A stretch of DNA of 64,000 nucleotides. It comes from JANMJD01 sp963847945 (lineage in GTDB: Bacteria > Actinomycetota > Acidimicrobiia > Acidimicrobiales > Ilumatobacteraceae). Location of the stretch: NCBI GenBank assembly GCA_963847945.1, contig CAWKBX010000001.1, forward strand, positions 372,001 to 436,000, read 5' to 3'. Below the pieces are notes generated by a model. The model saw nothing but the letters and a program-made list of their open reading frames with translations, ran no database searches and had not been told where the DNA came from. The position numbers and the translations under genes were made by a program. Each line of letters begins with the position of its first letter. The first letter of the stretch is position 1. This document shows positions 28,256 through 37,161 of this stretch, piece after piece.

Positions 28256-29203
28256 TCAGCCGACGGTGAGGGGTTCGGTGGCTCGGGATCTCGACAACTC
28301 GGTGGCGGTCACACCGGCGAGGGCGACGATCATGCCGGCAATCTGGAGGGGCGACAGGCGTTGGCCGAGCAGGAACCAGGCCAGTCCGGCGGCGACGATC
28401 GGCTCGATCATCCCGGTGACCGACGATGCTCCAGCCCCGATACGCCCGGCGCCGACAACCAACAGCGTGTAGGGGATCAGCGTGCCCACGACGATGCACA
28501 GCAGCACCGAGAACCACGCAGGCATCGTGCCGCCGAGGCGGACACCGATGTCGACTCGTTCGCCCAGATGACGGTACGGCAAGGTCCACAATGGTTTGGC
28601 AACCAGCCAGAACGCCGCGCCGGCCAGCATCCCGACGCCAATCCGCACGAACGGCGGTAGCTCGGTCGGCTGCACCGCGGCAAGCAGAATCTGACCGGTG
28701 TAGGCGACCGTGGTGGCCACGGCGAACATCAAACCCGCCACGGGCAGCGACGAGGCGCCGGAATCTCCCCCGGTGACGGCCACGATCACCCCAACGATGG
28801 CGGCAACCATCGCCACATAGGCCATCGCCGGCAACCGGAGGTGGTGGACGAACCGCTCATAGGCAGTGACCAGCACCGGTGCCGTGTAGACAATGATCAA
28901 CACGATCGGTACTGGAATCCGGGCAATGGCCAGGTAATACAGCCACTGTGGCACGCTCACGCCGAAGACCCCGAAGGCGACCACCCGCATCCAGCCGTTG
29001 CGACTCAGCCGCGGCCGAGCCTTGATCACCACAACCGACAGCAGCGCGGCCGCACCGTAGATGCGCATCGCCGCCAGGTCGGTGGGGCCTACCGACTTGG
29101 AGCGGAACAGCAGACTGGAGTTGATGCCGTTGGTCGCCCACAGCGACGACGCCAACAACACCAGGAGATAGCCCCGCTGCCGGGCCGACGCCGAGCCCGC
29201 CAT
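28256..29203 (-). CDS. EamA/DMT family transporter
   Basis: 315-aa inner-membrane protein with ten predicted hydrophobic segments arranged as two five-helix EamA repeats. The first begins GYLLVLLASSLWATNGINSS and the second begins VAGLMFAVATTVAYTGQIL. The C-terminal helix region GMIEPIVAAGLAWFLLGQRL is typical of metabolite exporters such as RhaT or YdcZ relatives. The substrate is unknown. It lies convergent to the HNH gene (22-nt gap) and 40 nt downstream of the monooxygenase on the same strand, so they may share a transcript. No frameshift. Confidence 0.9.
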   Translation of the reverse strand: MAGSASARQRGYLLVLLASSLWATNGINSSLLFRSKSVGPTDLAAMRIYGAAALLSVVVIKARPRLSRNGWMRVVAFGVFGVSVPQWLYYLAIARIPVPIVLIIVYTAPVLVTAYERFVHHLRLPAMAYVAMVAAIVGVIVAVTGGDSGASSLPVAGLMFAVATTVAYTGQILLAAVQPTELPPFVRIGVGMLAGAAFWLVAKPLWTLPYRHLGERVDIGVRLGGTMPAWFSVLLCIVVGTLIPYTLLVVGAGRIGAGASSVTGMIEPIVAAGLAWFLLGQRLSPLQIAGMIVALAGVTATELSRSRATEPLTVG

Positions 29204-29243
29204 TCAGGCGTTCACCCCGCCGGCCAAGTCTCGATACGCGTGG

Positions 29244-31163
29244 TCAGAGCAGTTCATAGTCAGCTGGGTTGACGGCCCGGGTGCGCTCCCAATACTCCAG
29301 CAGGGTGAACGGCCAGTTCTGGGCGACTCGGCCCGAATCGCTCTTGTACCAGGAGTTCACCGTCGAGATCCCCCACGTCATCCGCAGGTTCTCGGCATCG
29401 ATCGACTCGTTGAACGCGTCGTGGACGTCGCCACGGACGTCGAGCGCCCGGGCTCCCGATGCGGCGACGTGGCGCAGGCAGTCGACGAGATAGCGCACCT
29501 CGCATTCCGAGAAGTAGATGATCGACCCGTTGAGCACGATGTTGGTGTTCGGGCCGTACAGGCAGAAGAAGTTGGGAAAGTTGGGGACCGTCACACCGAG
29601 ATAGGCCCGGGCGTTGCCGTCCCATTGGTCATGAATCTCGATGCCGTTACGACCGACGACGCGCATCGGGGTGAGGAACTTCGAGGCGTGGAATCCGGTG
29701 CCGTAGATGATCACGTCGACCGGCCGATCGATGCCATCGGCAGCGATGATGCCGTGGCGGGTGATCCGCTGGATCGGGTCGGTGATCACGTCGACGTTCG
29801 GTCGCTTCAATGCTGCCGCCCACACCCCGTTGTCGCGCAATACCCGCTTGGCGGTCACCGCGTAGCCGGGAATCGCCTTGGCCAGCAGGTCGGGGCGACC
29901 GTCGAACTGCTCGGTGAGGTACTGGGCGAGGATCTCGCGCATCATCGCGTTCTCGATGCTCACCGACTCGGTCTTGTCAGGCCACTCCGCATCGACTCGG
30001 GCGAACACCAGGGCGTTGTCGCCGAGCCGCCAGAACATCAAGAACCGGTGCCACTGGCTGTAGTGGGGCAGGTGGTCGTACAGCCACCGCTGGCCGTCGG
30101 TCACGGCCTCGTGGTAGTCGGGGGTCGGCCCCAGCCAGTTGGGCGTGCGCTGGTAGACCGTGAGCGAGTCGACCTGTTCGGCGATGATCGGGATGAACTG
30201 CGCGGCGCTCGCCCCGGTGCCGATCACCGCCACCCGCTTGCCGGTCAGATCGATGTCGTGATCCCAGCGGGCCGAGTGGAAGAACTGCCCGGTGAAGTGA
30301 TCCCAGCCGTCGATATCGGGATACTTCGGCCGGTTGAGCTGCCCAACGGCGCTGATCACCGCGGTCGCCCGCAGCGTGTCTTCGGTGCCGTCCGCCGCGC
30401 GGATGTCGACTGCCCACTCCCCCGCCCCTTCGAACCATGTCGCCTCGATCACCTCGGTGCCGAAGCGGATGTGCTGGCGCAGGTCGTTGGTGTCGGCGAA
30501 ATCGCGGAAGTAGTCGTGCAGGGCGTCGCGGGTCGAGAAGTTGTACTGCCAGTCATGTTTCTGGGCGAACGAGTAGCTGTAGAGGTGGTTGGGGTTGTCG
30601 ACCCGGCAGCCGGGGTAGCTGTTCTCCCACCAGGTTCCACCGACGTCGTCGTTCTTCTCGATGATCGTGAACGGAATCCCGGCCTGGCCGAGGCGGTACG
30701 CGGCGAGCAACCCCGACATTCCCGCCCCGACGATCAGCACGCTCATCTCGCGGTCGGGGGCGATGTCGGCCAACATCCACCCCGGAGCACGGGGATCGTC
30801 GCCGACGATGGCCAGTTCCTCCTGCATGAGCGGCACGTAGGCGGTCATGCCGGGCTGGCCGACGCAGAACTCCATCAACCGCTCGATGGTCGCCGAGTCG
30901 GGCGTCGCCGCCTGGGGACCGGGGTTGTCGCGCAGCCGGACCAGCGTTTGGAAGGCGAGCTCACGGATCGAATCCTGTTGCTCGGGAGTAAGCCCGGCCT
31001 GCGGCTCGCCGAGAAGGAGGGGGTCGATCATCAACTCGCTGCGCAACAGCCCGAGATCACCGGTGGCATGGGCCAGCGCGGGTAATAATGCGGGGAGATC
31101 GGCCTGAGCGAGCATCGCCCGCATCGTCTCGTCGGAATCGATAAGGGGCAGGACCGAAGGCAT
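29244..31163 (-). CDS. flavin-containing monooxygenase, Baeyer-Villiger type
   Basis: About 639 aa. After an N-terminal helical extension of about 125 residues come the FAD Rossmann motif LIVGAGMSGLLAAYRLGQ, WWENSYPGCRVDNPNHLY, the Baeyer-Villiger fingerprint FTGQFFHSARWD (FxGxxxHxxxW with Asp last) and the NADPH motif VAVIGTGASAAQFIPI. It closes with DVIIYGTGFHASKFL. It should insert oxygen into ketones or oxidise N or S atoms; the substrate is unknown. The ATG at 31163 is chosen because TACGGT lies exactly 6 nt upstream (leaderless pattern). An in-frame GTG at 31202 is the alternative. Intact. Confidence 0.9.
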   Translation of the reverse strand: MPSVLPLIDSDETMRAMLAQADLPALLPALAHATGDLGLLRSELMIDPLLLGEPQAGLTPEQQDSIRELAFQTLVRLRDNPGPQAATPDSATIERLMEFCVGQPGMTAYVPLMQEELAIVGDDPRAPGWMLADIAPDREMSVLIVGAGMSGLLAAYRLGQAGIPFTIIEKNDDVGGTWWENSYPGCRVDNPNHLYSYSFAQKHDWQYNFSTRDALHDYFRDFADTNDLRQHIRFGTEVIEATWFEGAGEWAVDIRAADGTEDTLRATAVISAVGQLNRPKYPDIDGWDHFTGQFFHSARWDHDIDLTGKRVAVIGTGASAAQFIPIIAEQVDSLTVYQRTPNWLGPTPDYHEAVTDGQRWLYDHLPHYSQWHRFLMFWRLGDNALVFARVDAEWPDKTESVSIENAMMREILAQYLTEQFDGRPDLLAKAIPGYAVTAKRVLRDNGVWAAALKRPNVDVITDPIQRITRHGIIAADGIDRPVDVIIYGTGFHASKFLTPMRVVGRNGIEIHDQWDGNARAYLGVTVPNFPNFFCLYGPNTNIVLNGSIIYFSECEVRYLVDCLRHVAASGARALDVRGDVHDAFNESIDAENLRMTWGISTVNSWYKSDSGRVAQNWPFTLLEYWERTRAVNPADYELL

Positions 31164-31353
31164 TCCGGGACCGTACCGCGCATCGGTCTCACAACTCGCC
31201 ACGGCGTTCGGATGGGTCGGGCGGCATCGACTCAGGTCATGGCGAAACTTCTACCTGTTGGCGGTCGAGCAGAAGCCGAGTTGACGATCGCGCAGTAGGG
31301 CAACGCCTTCGCATCTTCCACAACATCTTGACAGCTCCGATAGTGTCCTTCGT

Positions 31354-32051
31354 ATGGGGATTCAGAAATATAGTGCCTCACGCCTCACGCCTCACGCCTC
31401 ACGCGTGTCGTAGCCGTCGCGCTGGCGTGCACCCTGGGCTTCCCAGAGGTGGTTCACGCCGTTTCCATTGGAACTGCAGGGACTACGCTGTATGGCTCGG
31501 ACACGTCGTGGCAGTCATGGAATGCAACGGCAGCGGCCCAGTTCATACCTGCGGCTGGCATCTCGGTGAGTGCCTACTCGGCCTTTCTGGAGGCCCGAAA
31601 ATGGTCAAATTCTACTTTAGCCTATTGTGTTGATTCGGTCTTCGATTGGACATTTACCGGCGGGCATCATGATGCCAGAATCACTCGACAATGCAAGAAG
31701 TCCTCGGCACGAGTTGGTAATAGCTTCAACGACTTTCCACCGGGAACAACGAGCTATGTCGAGGAACAGATGAGGGGAACGTGCTACGTGTACGGACCGC
31801 TCGGCTATGGCGGAGCGGTCGGATCCAACCGCGCTTGGGGTCAAGGCACCAACGGTCAATGGGCGTATCTGAGGACGAATCCGAGCGGCAATACTTGTCA
31901 GGGGTCGTCGACGAATGGCGTCACCGCCTCCGTGCAATTGCGGGATCCAGACCCTCAGTACGGGTTGTATTGTGTTGCTATGTATTTCAACCCAACCGTC
32001 GGAGCACCTTTATATTGGGGCGCAGGAGCAAGGACCAGCTGCACGTTATGA
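31354..32051 (+). CDS. secreted six-cysteine protein with a repeat-interrupted start
   Basis: Unrecognised secreted protein of about 215-225 aa. The mature part runs from VSIGTAGTTLYGSD to GAGARTSCTL and contains six Cys, consistent with three disulfides outside the cell. The frame opens just after a stop at 31371 with a signal-peptide core VVAVALACTLGF cut near VVHA, yet it has no start codon. The only good starts (ATG 31354, GTG 31373) lie in other frames, separated by four tandem GCCTCAC heptamers. Five heptamers would join ATG 31354, and three would join GTG 31373. The sequence is visibly AT-richer than its neighbours. The stop overlaps the next ATG (ATGA). Confidence 0.62.
31375..31402. 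repeat. heptanucleotide tandem repeat (GCCTCAC)x4
   Basis: Four perfect head-to-tail copies of a 7-bp unit sit between the possible start codons and the signal peptide of the secreted protein. Because 7 is not a multiple of 3, each gain or loss of one unit changes the reading frame, the hallmark of a phase-variable or contingency locus. In frame, the repeat would encode ASRLTPH. Confidence 0.9.
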
Positions 32052-32962
32052 AGTCCGATCGAAACTCTGCACTGACCATAGTGGCATTGGGCCTAGCGGT
32101 GGGGTTGGCAGCATGCGGTGAACCTATCGGTCGAGCTACACAAGCCGATTCGCCGACGGTCACGACTACCTCTGCTACACCTGGCCGATCAGAAGCGCTT
32201 CTGCCTGCCCAAACTGCCGCAGACCTCCCTATCCGTGTGGCCCGCGCTTACGTCATGAGAACGAGCTTTCCTTCAACGGTGATTGCGGACTACATATTGA
32301 CCAATCGTCGACATCGAGAGCTGGTGATTGAGTGTCTCACGAAGGCTGGTTTCGAGAAGTATGGATATGACACGTCCGACGCGCCAGTTCTGCCGTCGAT
32401 GGTCGACTCCTTCCGCCTGCCGTTGCAGTGGGTTGCCCCGCCTCAGGGCCTGGTGCCCTTGCCGGACGTAGCCCCGGGTATCGGATTTGCCGACCCTGAT
32501 GCGCAAGGTTGGGTGCCGCCCGAGATGCCTGAAGATGAGTTAGCTGCGTTCGAAGCAGCAATCGGTCTATGTGAATCTCGGGCACCCTTTGCTGGTTCGA
32601 TTGATTGGAGGGGGGCCGAGGAAATCGACCAAGAAATGAAAGATATTGCTCAAAAAGCAATGACAAGCGATGGGTTCACCGCAATCCAACAGTCATACGC
32701 TAAGTGTCTGCAGACCGATGGTGCCGACCTTGCCGGCGGCAACGGAAGTGATGAATTCACAATCGTGGGCTTGTCGGCCCAAACGGGGATCGTTGATCAA
32801 GGGGTCTTGGACCTTGACGCGAAGTGTCGTACCCCGCTCTACGACGATTTCATCGTGCTCGAGCAGGATCGATGGGAGGAATGGCTTCGCCGCCGGGGCG
32901 ACGACCTGGAGAGTCTGGTCGAAGACTGGGCGGCGATTGAGAAGGAGTCTGGAATCGCATAA
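32048..32962 (+). CDS. putative lipoprotein of unknown function
   Basis: 304 aa, starting MKSDRNSALTIVALGLAVGL then AAC, a signal peptide with lipobox LAAC, followed by a Thr/Ser/Pro linker. The mature domain is acidic, contains three further Cys (ECLTKAGF, GLCESRAPF, KCLQTDGAD), and ends with a Trp/Arg/Glu-rich helix (DRWEEWLRRRGDDLESL). No family is recognised. It overlaps the secreted six-Cys gene by 4 nt and shares its lower GC, so the two were probably acquired and are translated together, a secreted protein plus a surface-anchored partner or immunity-type protein (inference). Confidence 0.75.
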   Translation: MKSDRNSALTIVALGLAVGLAACGEPIGRATQADSPTVTTTSATPGRSEALLPAQTAADLPIRVARAYVMRTSFPSTVIADYILTNRRHRELVIECLTKAGFEKYGYDTSDAPVLPSMVDSFRLPLQWVAPPQGLVPLPDVAPGIGFADPDAQGWVPPEMPEDELAAFEAAIGLCESRAPFAGSIDWRGAEEIDQEMKDIAQKAMTSDGFTAIQQSYAKCLQTDGADLAGGNGSDEFTIVGLSAQTGIVDQGVLDLDAKCRTPLYDDFIVLEQDRWEEWLRRRGDDLESLVEDWAAIEKESGIA

Positions 32963-33100
32963 CGCCTTGAGACGATGCTGGTTTCAGGACACAAGTATCG
33001 AGGTTGATCTGCTCCTCGAGGTCCAACTCGCAACCGATGCCTGCCGATTCGGCTGCTGCGGTGTTCGTTGGGGCGTGGAATTTCACGGCAGAATCGAGTG

Positions 33101-33961
33101 ATGGACAGAACCGTGGTGCTACACGTGGACGACGTCGGGATGTGTCACGGGGCGAACGTCGCCTTCGTCGAGTTGTCTCGTCTGGGCACGGTGACCAGCG
33201 GCTCGGTGATGGTTCCGTGTCCGTGGTTTCCCGAGGCGGCCGAGATGGGTGCGGCCGACGACGCGCTCGACTTGGGGGTCCACCTCACGCTCACCTCCGA
33301 GAAAGCGCACTACCGCTGGGGGCCGCTCACCAGGCCACCCGCAGCGGCAGGGCTCACCGACCCCGACGGCTATCTGTGGCGTGACGTGTCGTCGGTTCGC
33401 CACCATGCCCATCCCGAAGCGGTCGAGGCCGAGTTCCGCGCGCAGGTCGATCGAGCGTTGGCGGCGGGCATCGATGTCACCCACATCGATGCCCACATGG
33501 GGGCAACGCTGGCTCCCGAGTTCTGCGACGCGTACGTCCGCGTCGCCACCGACTACCGGCTCCCGCTGCTGATGACCGCCGAGGTCACGGCGTACGCCCC
33601 GAACAACCATCTCACCGGCGTCGATCAGGCCGCCTACGAGCCCCTGGCCATCGCCGCGGCGACCGGCGGCCAGCACCTCTTCGACACGGTGTTGGAGACC
33701 AACTGGAGCCGCTCTGGCGACCCTCGGGCGTTCTACGAAGGCCTGATCGGGGACATCCCCGCCGGGTTGACGTTTGTGTGCCTGCATCCGAATGCTCCCG
33801 GGGAACTGGAGTTCATCGAGCCTGAGAGCTCCTACATCCGCACCGACGAGTACGACCTGTTCCGCACCGCGTCATGGGCGGCGTGGCTGGCAGAGCAACC
33901 CATCACGCTGACAGGCATGCGTCCGCTGCGCGACCGGCTGCGATCGTCTCAGCCGGCGTAG
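33101..33961 (+). CDS. ChbG/HpnK (YdjC) family deacetylase
   Basis: 286-aa carbohydrate deacetylase fold. VVLHVDDVGMCHGANVAF carries the metal-binding Asp pair, LDLGVHLTLTSE carries the first His, and DVTHIDAHMGATLAPEF the second. A late FVCLHPNAPGELEF provides the family's HPN box. Relatives remove N-acetyl groups from chitooligosaccharides or hopanoid glycosides; the substrate here is unknown. ATG 33101 is preferred over an upstream GTG. The end overlaps the convergent membrane glycosyltransferase-like gene by 13 bp. Intact. Confidence 0.86.
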   Translation: MDRTVVLHVDDVGMCHGANVAFVELSRLGTVTSGSVMVPCPWFPEAAEMGAADDALDLGVHLTLTSEKAHYRWGPLTRPPAAAGLTDPDGYLWRDVSSVRHHAHPEAVEAEFRAQVDRALAAGIDVTHIDAHMGATLAPEFCDAYVRVATDYRLPLLMTAEVTAYAPNNHLTGVDQAAYEPLAIAAATGGQHLFDTVLETNWSRSGDPRAFYEGLIGDIPAGLTFVCLHPNAPGELEFIEPESSYIRTDEYDLFRTASWAAWLAEQPITLTGMRPLRDRLRSSQPA

Positions 33962-35424
33962 GGCGGTACCTTCCACAGCACCCAGTCGGCGTCGCTCCAG
34001 ACTTCAACGAGGCCGGCCTCGGCCGCAGCTGCGTCGGTCAGGAGCGGCTGGCTGTGGTCGCTGCCGCGGCGCATCATGAAGAAATCGGCGCGCTGGCGGA
34101 TGACCTCGAAGTCGCTCGACTGCACCCCCCGTCGGTCGGTGTAGAACGTCAACGCTCGGGCTTTGAAGAACGCCACGATGTCGTCACGCTGGGTATAGCG
34201 CTCGACTGCATCGAACGCGGCAACGGCATACGGCGACGTCGGGCCATCCAGCATCGCTCCGGCATCGTTGAACCGCTGGGCCGCCCGAAGCTCATCGGTT
34301 GCGCGGCCGAGGTGTGTTCCAACCATCGCCACCACGGCGCACCCCGCGATCATCGGCCCCCAACCGCGGGGAATGCGGACCAGCGCAATGCCCTGTACCG
34401 CGAAGTACACGGCGAACGGCGTGATCGGCAACAGGTATCGGTCCCCATTGGCGGGGATCGTGCCGACCATCAGCAGCGACGCGACCGGGAAGACCACCAG
34501 GGCGACGTCGTCGACCGTTGCCCGCAGGAGCCGAAACACCACACCGACGATGGCGGCTCCGAACACCAGCCAAGCCAGTGCGGCGGGCCCGCCCAGATCG
34601 AGTTGGTCGCGAAATGCGGTGCGAAAGGGTCCGCCGAGCTTGCGCCAGGTGTGGTGGAGGCCTGCTCCGTCGTAGTGCGGGACGAGGGCCGACGGCAACA
34701 CCAACTGCATCGCGACGACGCTGGTCACGAATGTCACCAGCGGGGTGGCCAGCGACTTCCATGCAACGACGTTCCAGCGGCCGCGCACGTCGGCGAGTTG
34801 CACCGCGATGATCGCCGGGACGATCGCCAGCCCTTCCCGACGGGTGTTGAACACCATCATCGCCAACAGCCCGAGGATGATCAGATCACGCCTCGCCGCC
34901 AGATCGAGCCGGCCGGTCCGACGACAGCGATCGAGCCACCACAGGGTGGCGGCAACGCAGGCGAGATACGGGAGCTCCGACAACAGCTGCCCGGTGTGGC
35001 GCAGGTACGGCGTCGAGGTCCCAATCACGGCAACCGTGCCGAGGGCCAGCCACCCCGCCATCCGCCGGCGAAGCAACGCGTGGAAGAACCCGAGAAAGAC
35101 CAGCCAGCATCCCACTTCGACGAGTTTCAGCCGGTCGTAGTCGAGGCCGAGCAGGCGGACGAACGGCGAGAGAATCAGCGGCCATCCCCACGGATAGACG
35201 AATGGGCTGAACCCCGGCTTGGCCGCGAGCAGCACGTTGTCGTGGTTGTCGGCGATCACCTGGCCGACGTTGCCGTCGATCAGGCTGCGCGCTTGACGCA
35301 GGTAGAGCGTGAAGTCATCGCCCCAGCCGATTCCCTGCCGATGCGTTCCCACTGCCAGCAGGCCGACGGCGGCGAGGACCGCGGCGAGCGGCAGATGGGC
35401 TCGCACTCTCGACCACCGGCTCAC
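33949..35424 (-). CDS. polytopic membrane glycosyltransferase-like protein (GT-C / ArnT type)
   Basis: 491 aa with about ten hydrophobic segments in the first 380 residues. Near the N-terminus GWGDDFTLYLRQARSLIDGN has the Asp-Asp pair in the first loop typical of GT-C enzymes using polyprenyl-phosphate sugars. FSPFVYPWGWPLILSP and GDRYLLPITPFAVYF match the pattern of this large family. A soluble C-terminal domain follows (FYTDRRGVQSSDF, WVLWKVPPY). Acceptor and donor are unknown. The GTG start follows a CATAAT box by 8 nt, suggesting a leaderless mRNA. Intact. Confidence 0.78.
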   Translation of the reverse strand: MSRWSRVRAHLPLAAVLAAVGLLAVGTHRQGIGWGDDFTLYLRQARSLIDGNVGQVIADNHDNVLLAAKPGFSPFVYPWGWPLILSPFVRLLGLDYDRLKLVEVGCWLVFLGFFHALLRRRMAGWLALGTVAVIGTSTPYLRHTGQLLSELPYLACVAATLWWLDRCRRTGRLDLAARRDLIILGLLAMMVFNTRREGLAIVPAIIAVQLADVRGRWNVVAWKSLATPLVTFVTSVVAMQLVLPSALVPHYDGAGLHHTWRKLGGPFRTAFRDQLDLGGPAALAWLVFGAAIVGVVFRLLRATVDDVALVVFPVASLLMVGTIPANGDRYLLPITPFAVYFAVQGIALVRIPRGWGPMIAGCAVVAMVGTHLGRATDELRAAQRFNDAGAMLDGPTSPYAVAAFDAVERYTQRDDIVAFFKARALTFYTDRRGVQSSDFEVIRQRADFFMMRRGSDHSQPLLTDAAAAEAGLVEVWSDADWVLWKVPPYAG

Positions 35425-35490
35425 GACCAGCGATTATGCCGTATCGCCGGGGCTCAGCGTCGATTCTCGACGGGCCGCCAGACCGTCGGG

Positions 35491-36690
35491 TCAGCGTCGC
35501 AGCGACACCGGCAACTTTTTGAGGGCGTTGTTGAGGTTCGAGCGCACCCGTACCGGCTCGCCGGTCAACTCGATGGTCGGGAAGGTCGCCAACAGTTCCT
35601 CGAAGAACACCCGGCCTTCCAACCGCGCCAGGTGGATCCCCAGGCAGTGGTGTTCGCCGAACCCGAACGACAGATGCGGGTTCGGGTGACGGGCGATATC
35701 GAACCGGTCAGGATCGCTGAACACCGCCGGATCACGATTGGCCGCCGTGTAATACATGACGACCTTGTCGCCGGCCGCGATCTTCACCTCACCGAGCACG
35801 GTGTCGGCGGTCGCGGTGCGACGGAAGTAGTGCAATGGGTTGTCGTAGCGCAAGATCTCCTCGACGGCCGATGATGTCGACGGCGGATCGGCGCGCAGCC
35901 GTGCCAGTTGCTCGGGGTGCCGCAACAGCGACAGCAGCCCGGCGGCGAGCATCGTCTTGGTCGTGTCGTTGCCCGCGGTGACGAGTTGCACGAAGAAGCT
36001 GCCGAACTCCAGCTCCGTCATCGGCGACCCACCAAAGTCGGATTGCAGGATCAGCGATGTCAGGTCGTCGCGTGGTTCCGACGCCTGGCGTTCCATGGCG
36101 AATCGGATCGCATACATCGCCATGTCCCGCGAGGCGGCTCCCGGCTCGGGTGCCTCATCGGACCCGGCAATGTCGGGGTCCTGGCCGCTGGTGTTCATCT
36201 CGGCGAGGTGATGGATGTACGACCAGTCCTCGCGGGGTAGACCCATCAGCTCGCCGATCACCTGGCTGGGCAGGTGGGCGGTCACGTCCTGTACGAACTC
36301 GACGTCGCCCTGCTCGGCCGCCCGCTCGAAGATCGTGCGGCAGATCGCCCGGATCGATGACTCCATCGCGGCGATCGCCGTGGGTTTGAAGCTCTGGACC
36401 AGTGGACGACGGTGTTCGAAGTGCCGAGGCGGGTCCATCGCCAGCAGCATGTTGCGCATCATCGCCAACTGCTCGGGGGCCAGGTTCTCCATCACCACGC
36501 CACCGTCGGATGCCGAGAACAGGGTCGGATGGGTGGCCACCCGCACGACGTCGGCATGCCCGAGCACCGCCCAGAAGCCGGCCTCGCCGTCCATCTCCTG
36601 CCAGGTCACGGGGTTGGCCGCCCGCAGCGCAGCGAGCGCGGCGTGGGGCACCTCGTCGACGAATGTGTCGGGCGATGCGAGCGAGATCAT
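35491..36690 (-). CDS. cytochrome P450
   Basis: 399-aa soluble bacterial P450. The I-helix oxygen-activation motif is VTAGNDTTKTMLAAG, the K-helix ExxR is EEILRYDNPLHYFRR, and the heme loop is FGFGEHHCLGIHLAR with the thiolate Cys. The layout and FRRTATADT segment resemble the actinobacterial CYP families acting on sterols, terpenes and fatty acids; the exact substrate is unknown. ATG 36690 overlaps the cupin stop by 4 nt, so the two are co-translated. Redox partners (ferredoxin and its reductase) are not nearby. Intact. Confidence 0.93.
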   Translation of the reverse strand: MISLASPDTFVDEVPHAALAALRAANPVTWQEMDGEAGFWAVLGHADVVRVATHPTLFSASDGGVVMENLAPEQLAMMRNMLLAMDPPRHFEHRRPLVQSFKPTAIAAMESSIRAICRTIFERAAEQGDVEFVQDVTAHLPSQVIGELMGLPREDWSYIHHLAEMNTSGQDPDIAGSDEAPEPGAASRDMAMYAIRFAMERQASEPRDDLTSLILQSDFGGSPMTELEFGSFFVQLVTAGNDTTKTMLAAGLLSLLRHPEQLARLRADPPSTSSAVEEILRYDNPLHYFRRTATADTVLGEVKIAAGDKVVMYYTAANRDPAVFSDPDRFDIARHPNPHLSFGFGEHHCLGIHLARLEGRVFFEELLATFPTIELTGEPVRVRSNLNNALKKLPVSLRR

Positions 36691-37145
36691 GAGACCAGCA
36701 CATTCGGTCGGCCGAAGCCCTGCATCTCGCACAGCGCGTAGTACGCCGCGAGTGTTCCCGCCCCGTCGGACACGCTCACGATGTTGCCGTCGTCGTCGAG
36801 GTTGAGGTTGGCACCGTACATGTGGAACCACACCCGGGTCTCGTCCTCGATGCACTGCAGGGTGTGCACCGAGCCGGCCGGTTCGTAGAGGAACGAACCG
36901 GAGCGGTTGACGTAGTCGTACTCCTTGTACTTCCACGCCCCAGACACGGTGTAGCCCCACACCGGCCCGGTATGGCGATGGGCGACCACCTCGAACCCAG
37001 CTTGGAAGATGTTTTCGACGATCCACAATCCCTCGCCCTCGCGGACCTGAATCACCTTCAGTTTGTTGCCGCCACCGATCTCGACGAACGGCAGTTCGTC
37101 GGCTCCAATGTGGACGGCCGTGGGGGCATCTGCAGCAGCGGACAT
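36687..37145 (-). CDS. cupin-domain dioxygenase-like protein (2,4'-dihydroxyacetophenone dioxygenase type)
   Basis: About 152-aa single cupin. Metal ligands are likely the His residues of EVVAHRHTGPVWGYTVSGAW and the later His in EPAGSVHTLQC, matching the two cupin boxes. The remainder (TRVWFHMYGANLNLDDDGN) follows the dihydroxyacetophenone dioxygenase-like family, in which C-C cleavage is known for some members. Start MSAAADAPTAVH at 37145; an in-frame codon at 37184 would add 13 residues. It lies between a kinase (16 nt upstream) and the P450 (4-nt overlap), which suggests a small oxidative pathway. Confidence 0.85.
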   Translation of the reverse strand: MSAAADAPTAVHIGADELPFVEIGGGNKLKVIQVREGEGLWIVENIFQAGFEVVAHRHTGPVWGYTVSGAWKYKEYDYVNRSGSFLYEPAGSVHTLQCIEDETRVWFHMYGANLNLDDDGNIVSVSDGAGTLAAYYALCEMQGFGRPNVLVS

Positions 37146-37161
37146 CACCGGACGGTACCCG

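Noticed and set aside
31328..31633. Open frame from TTG 31328 through the heptamer repeat
   Set aside because: Its downstream part is Arg/Pro/His-rich shadow sequence. The signal peptide and Cys pattern lie in the other frame. TTGACA here may be a -35 box, but the spacing to TATGGG is 19 nt, so I did not list a promoter.
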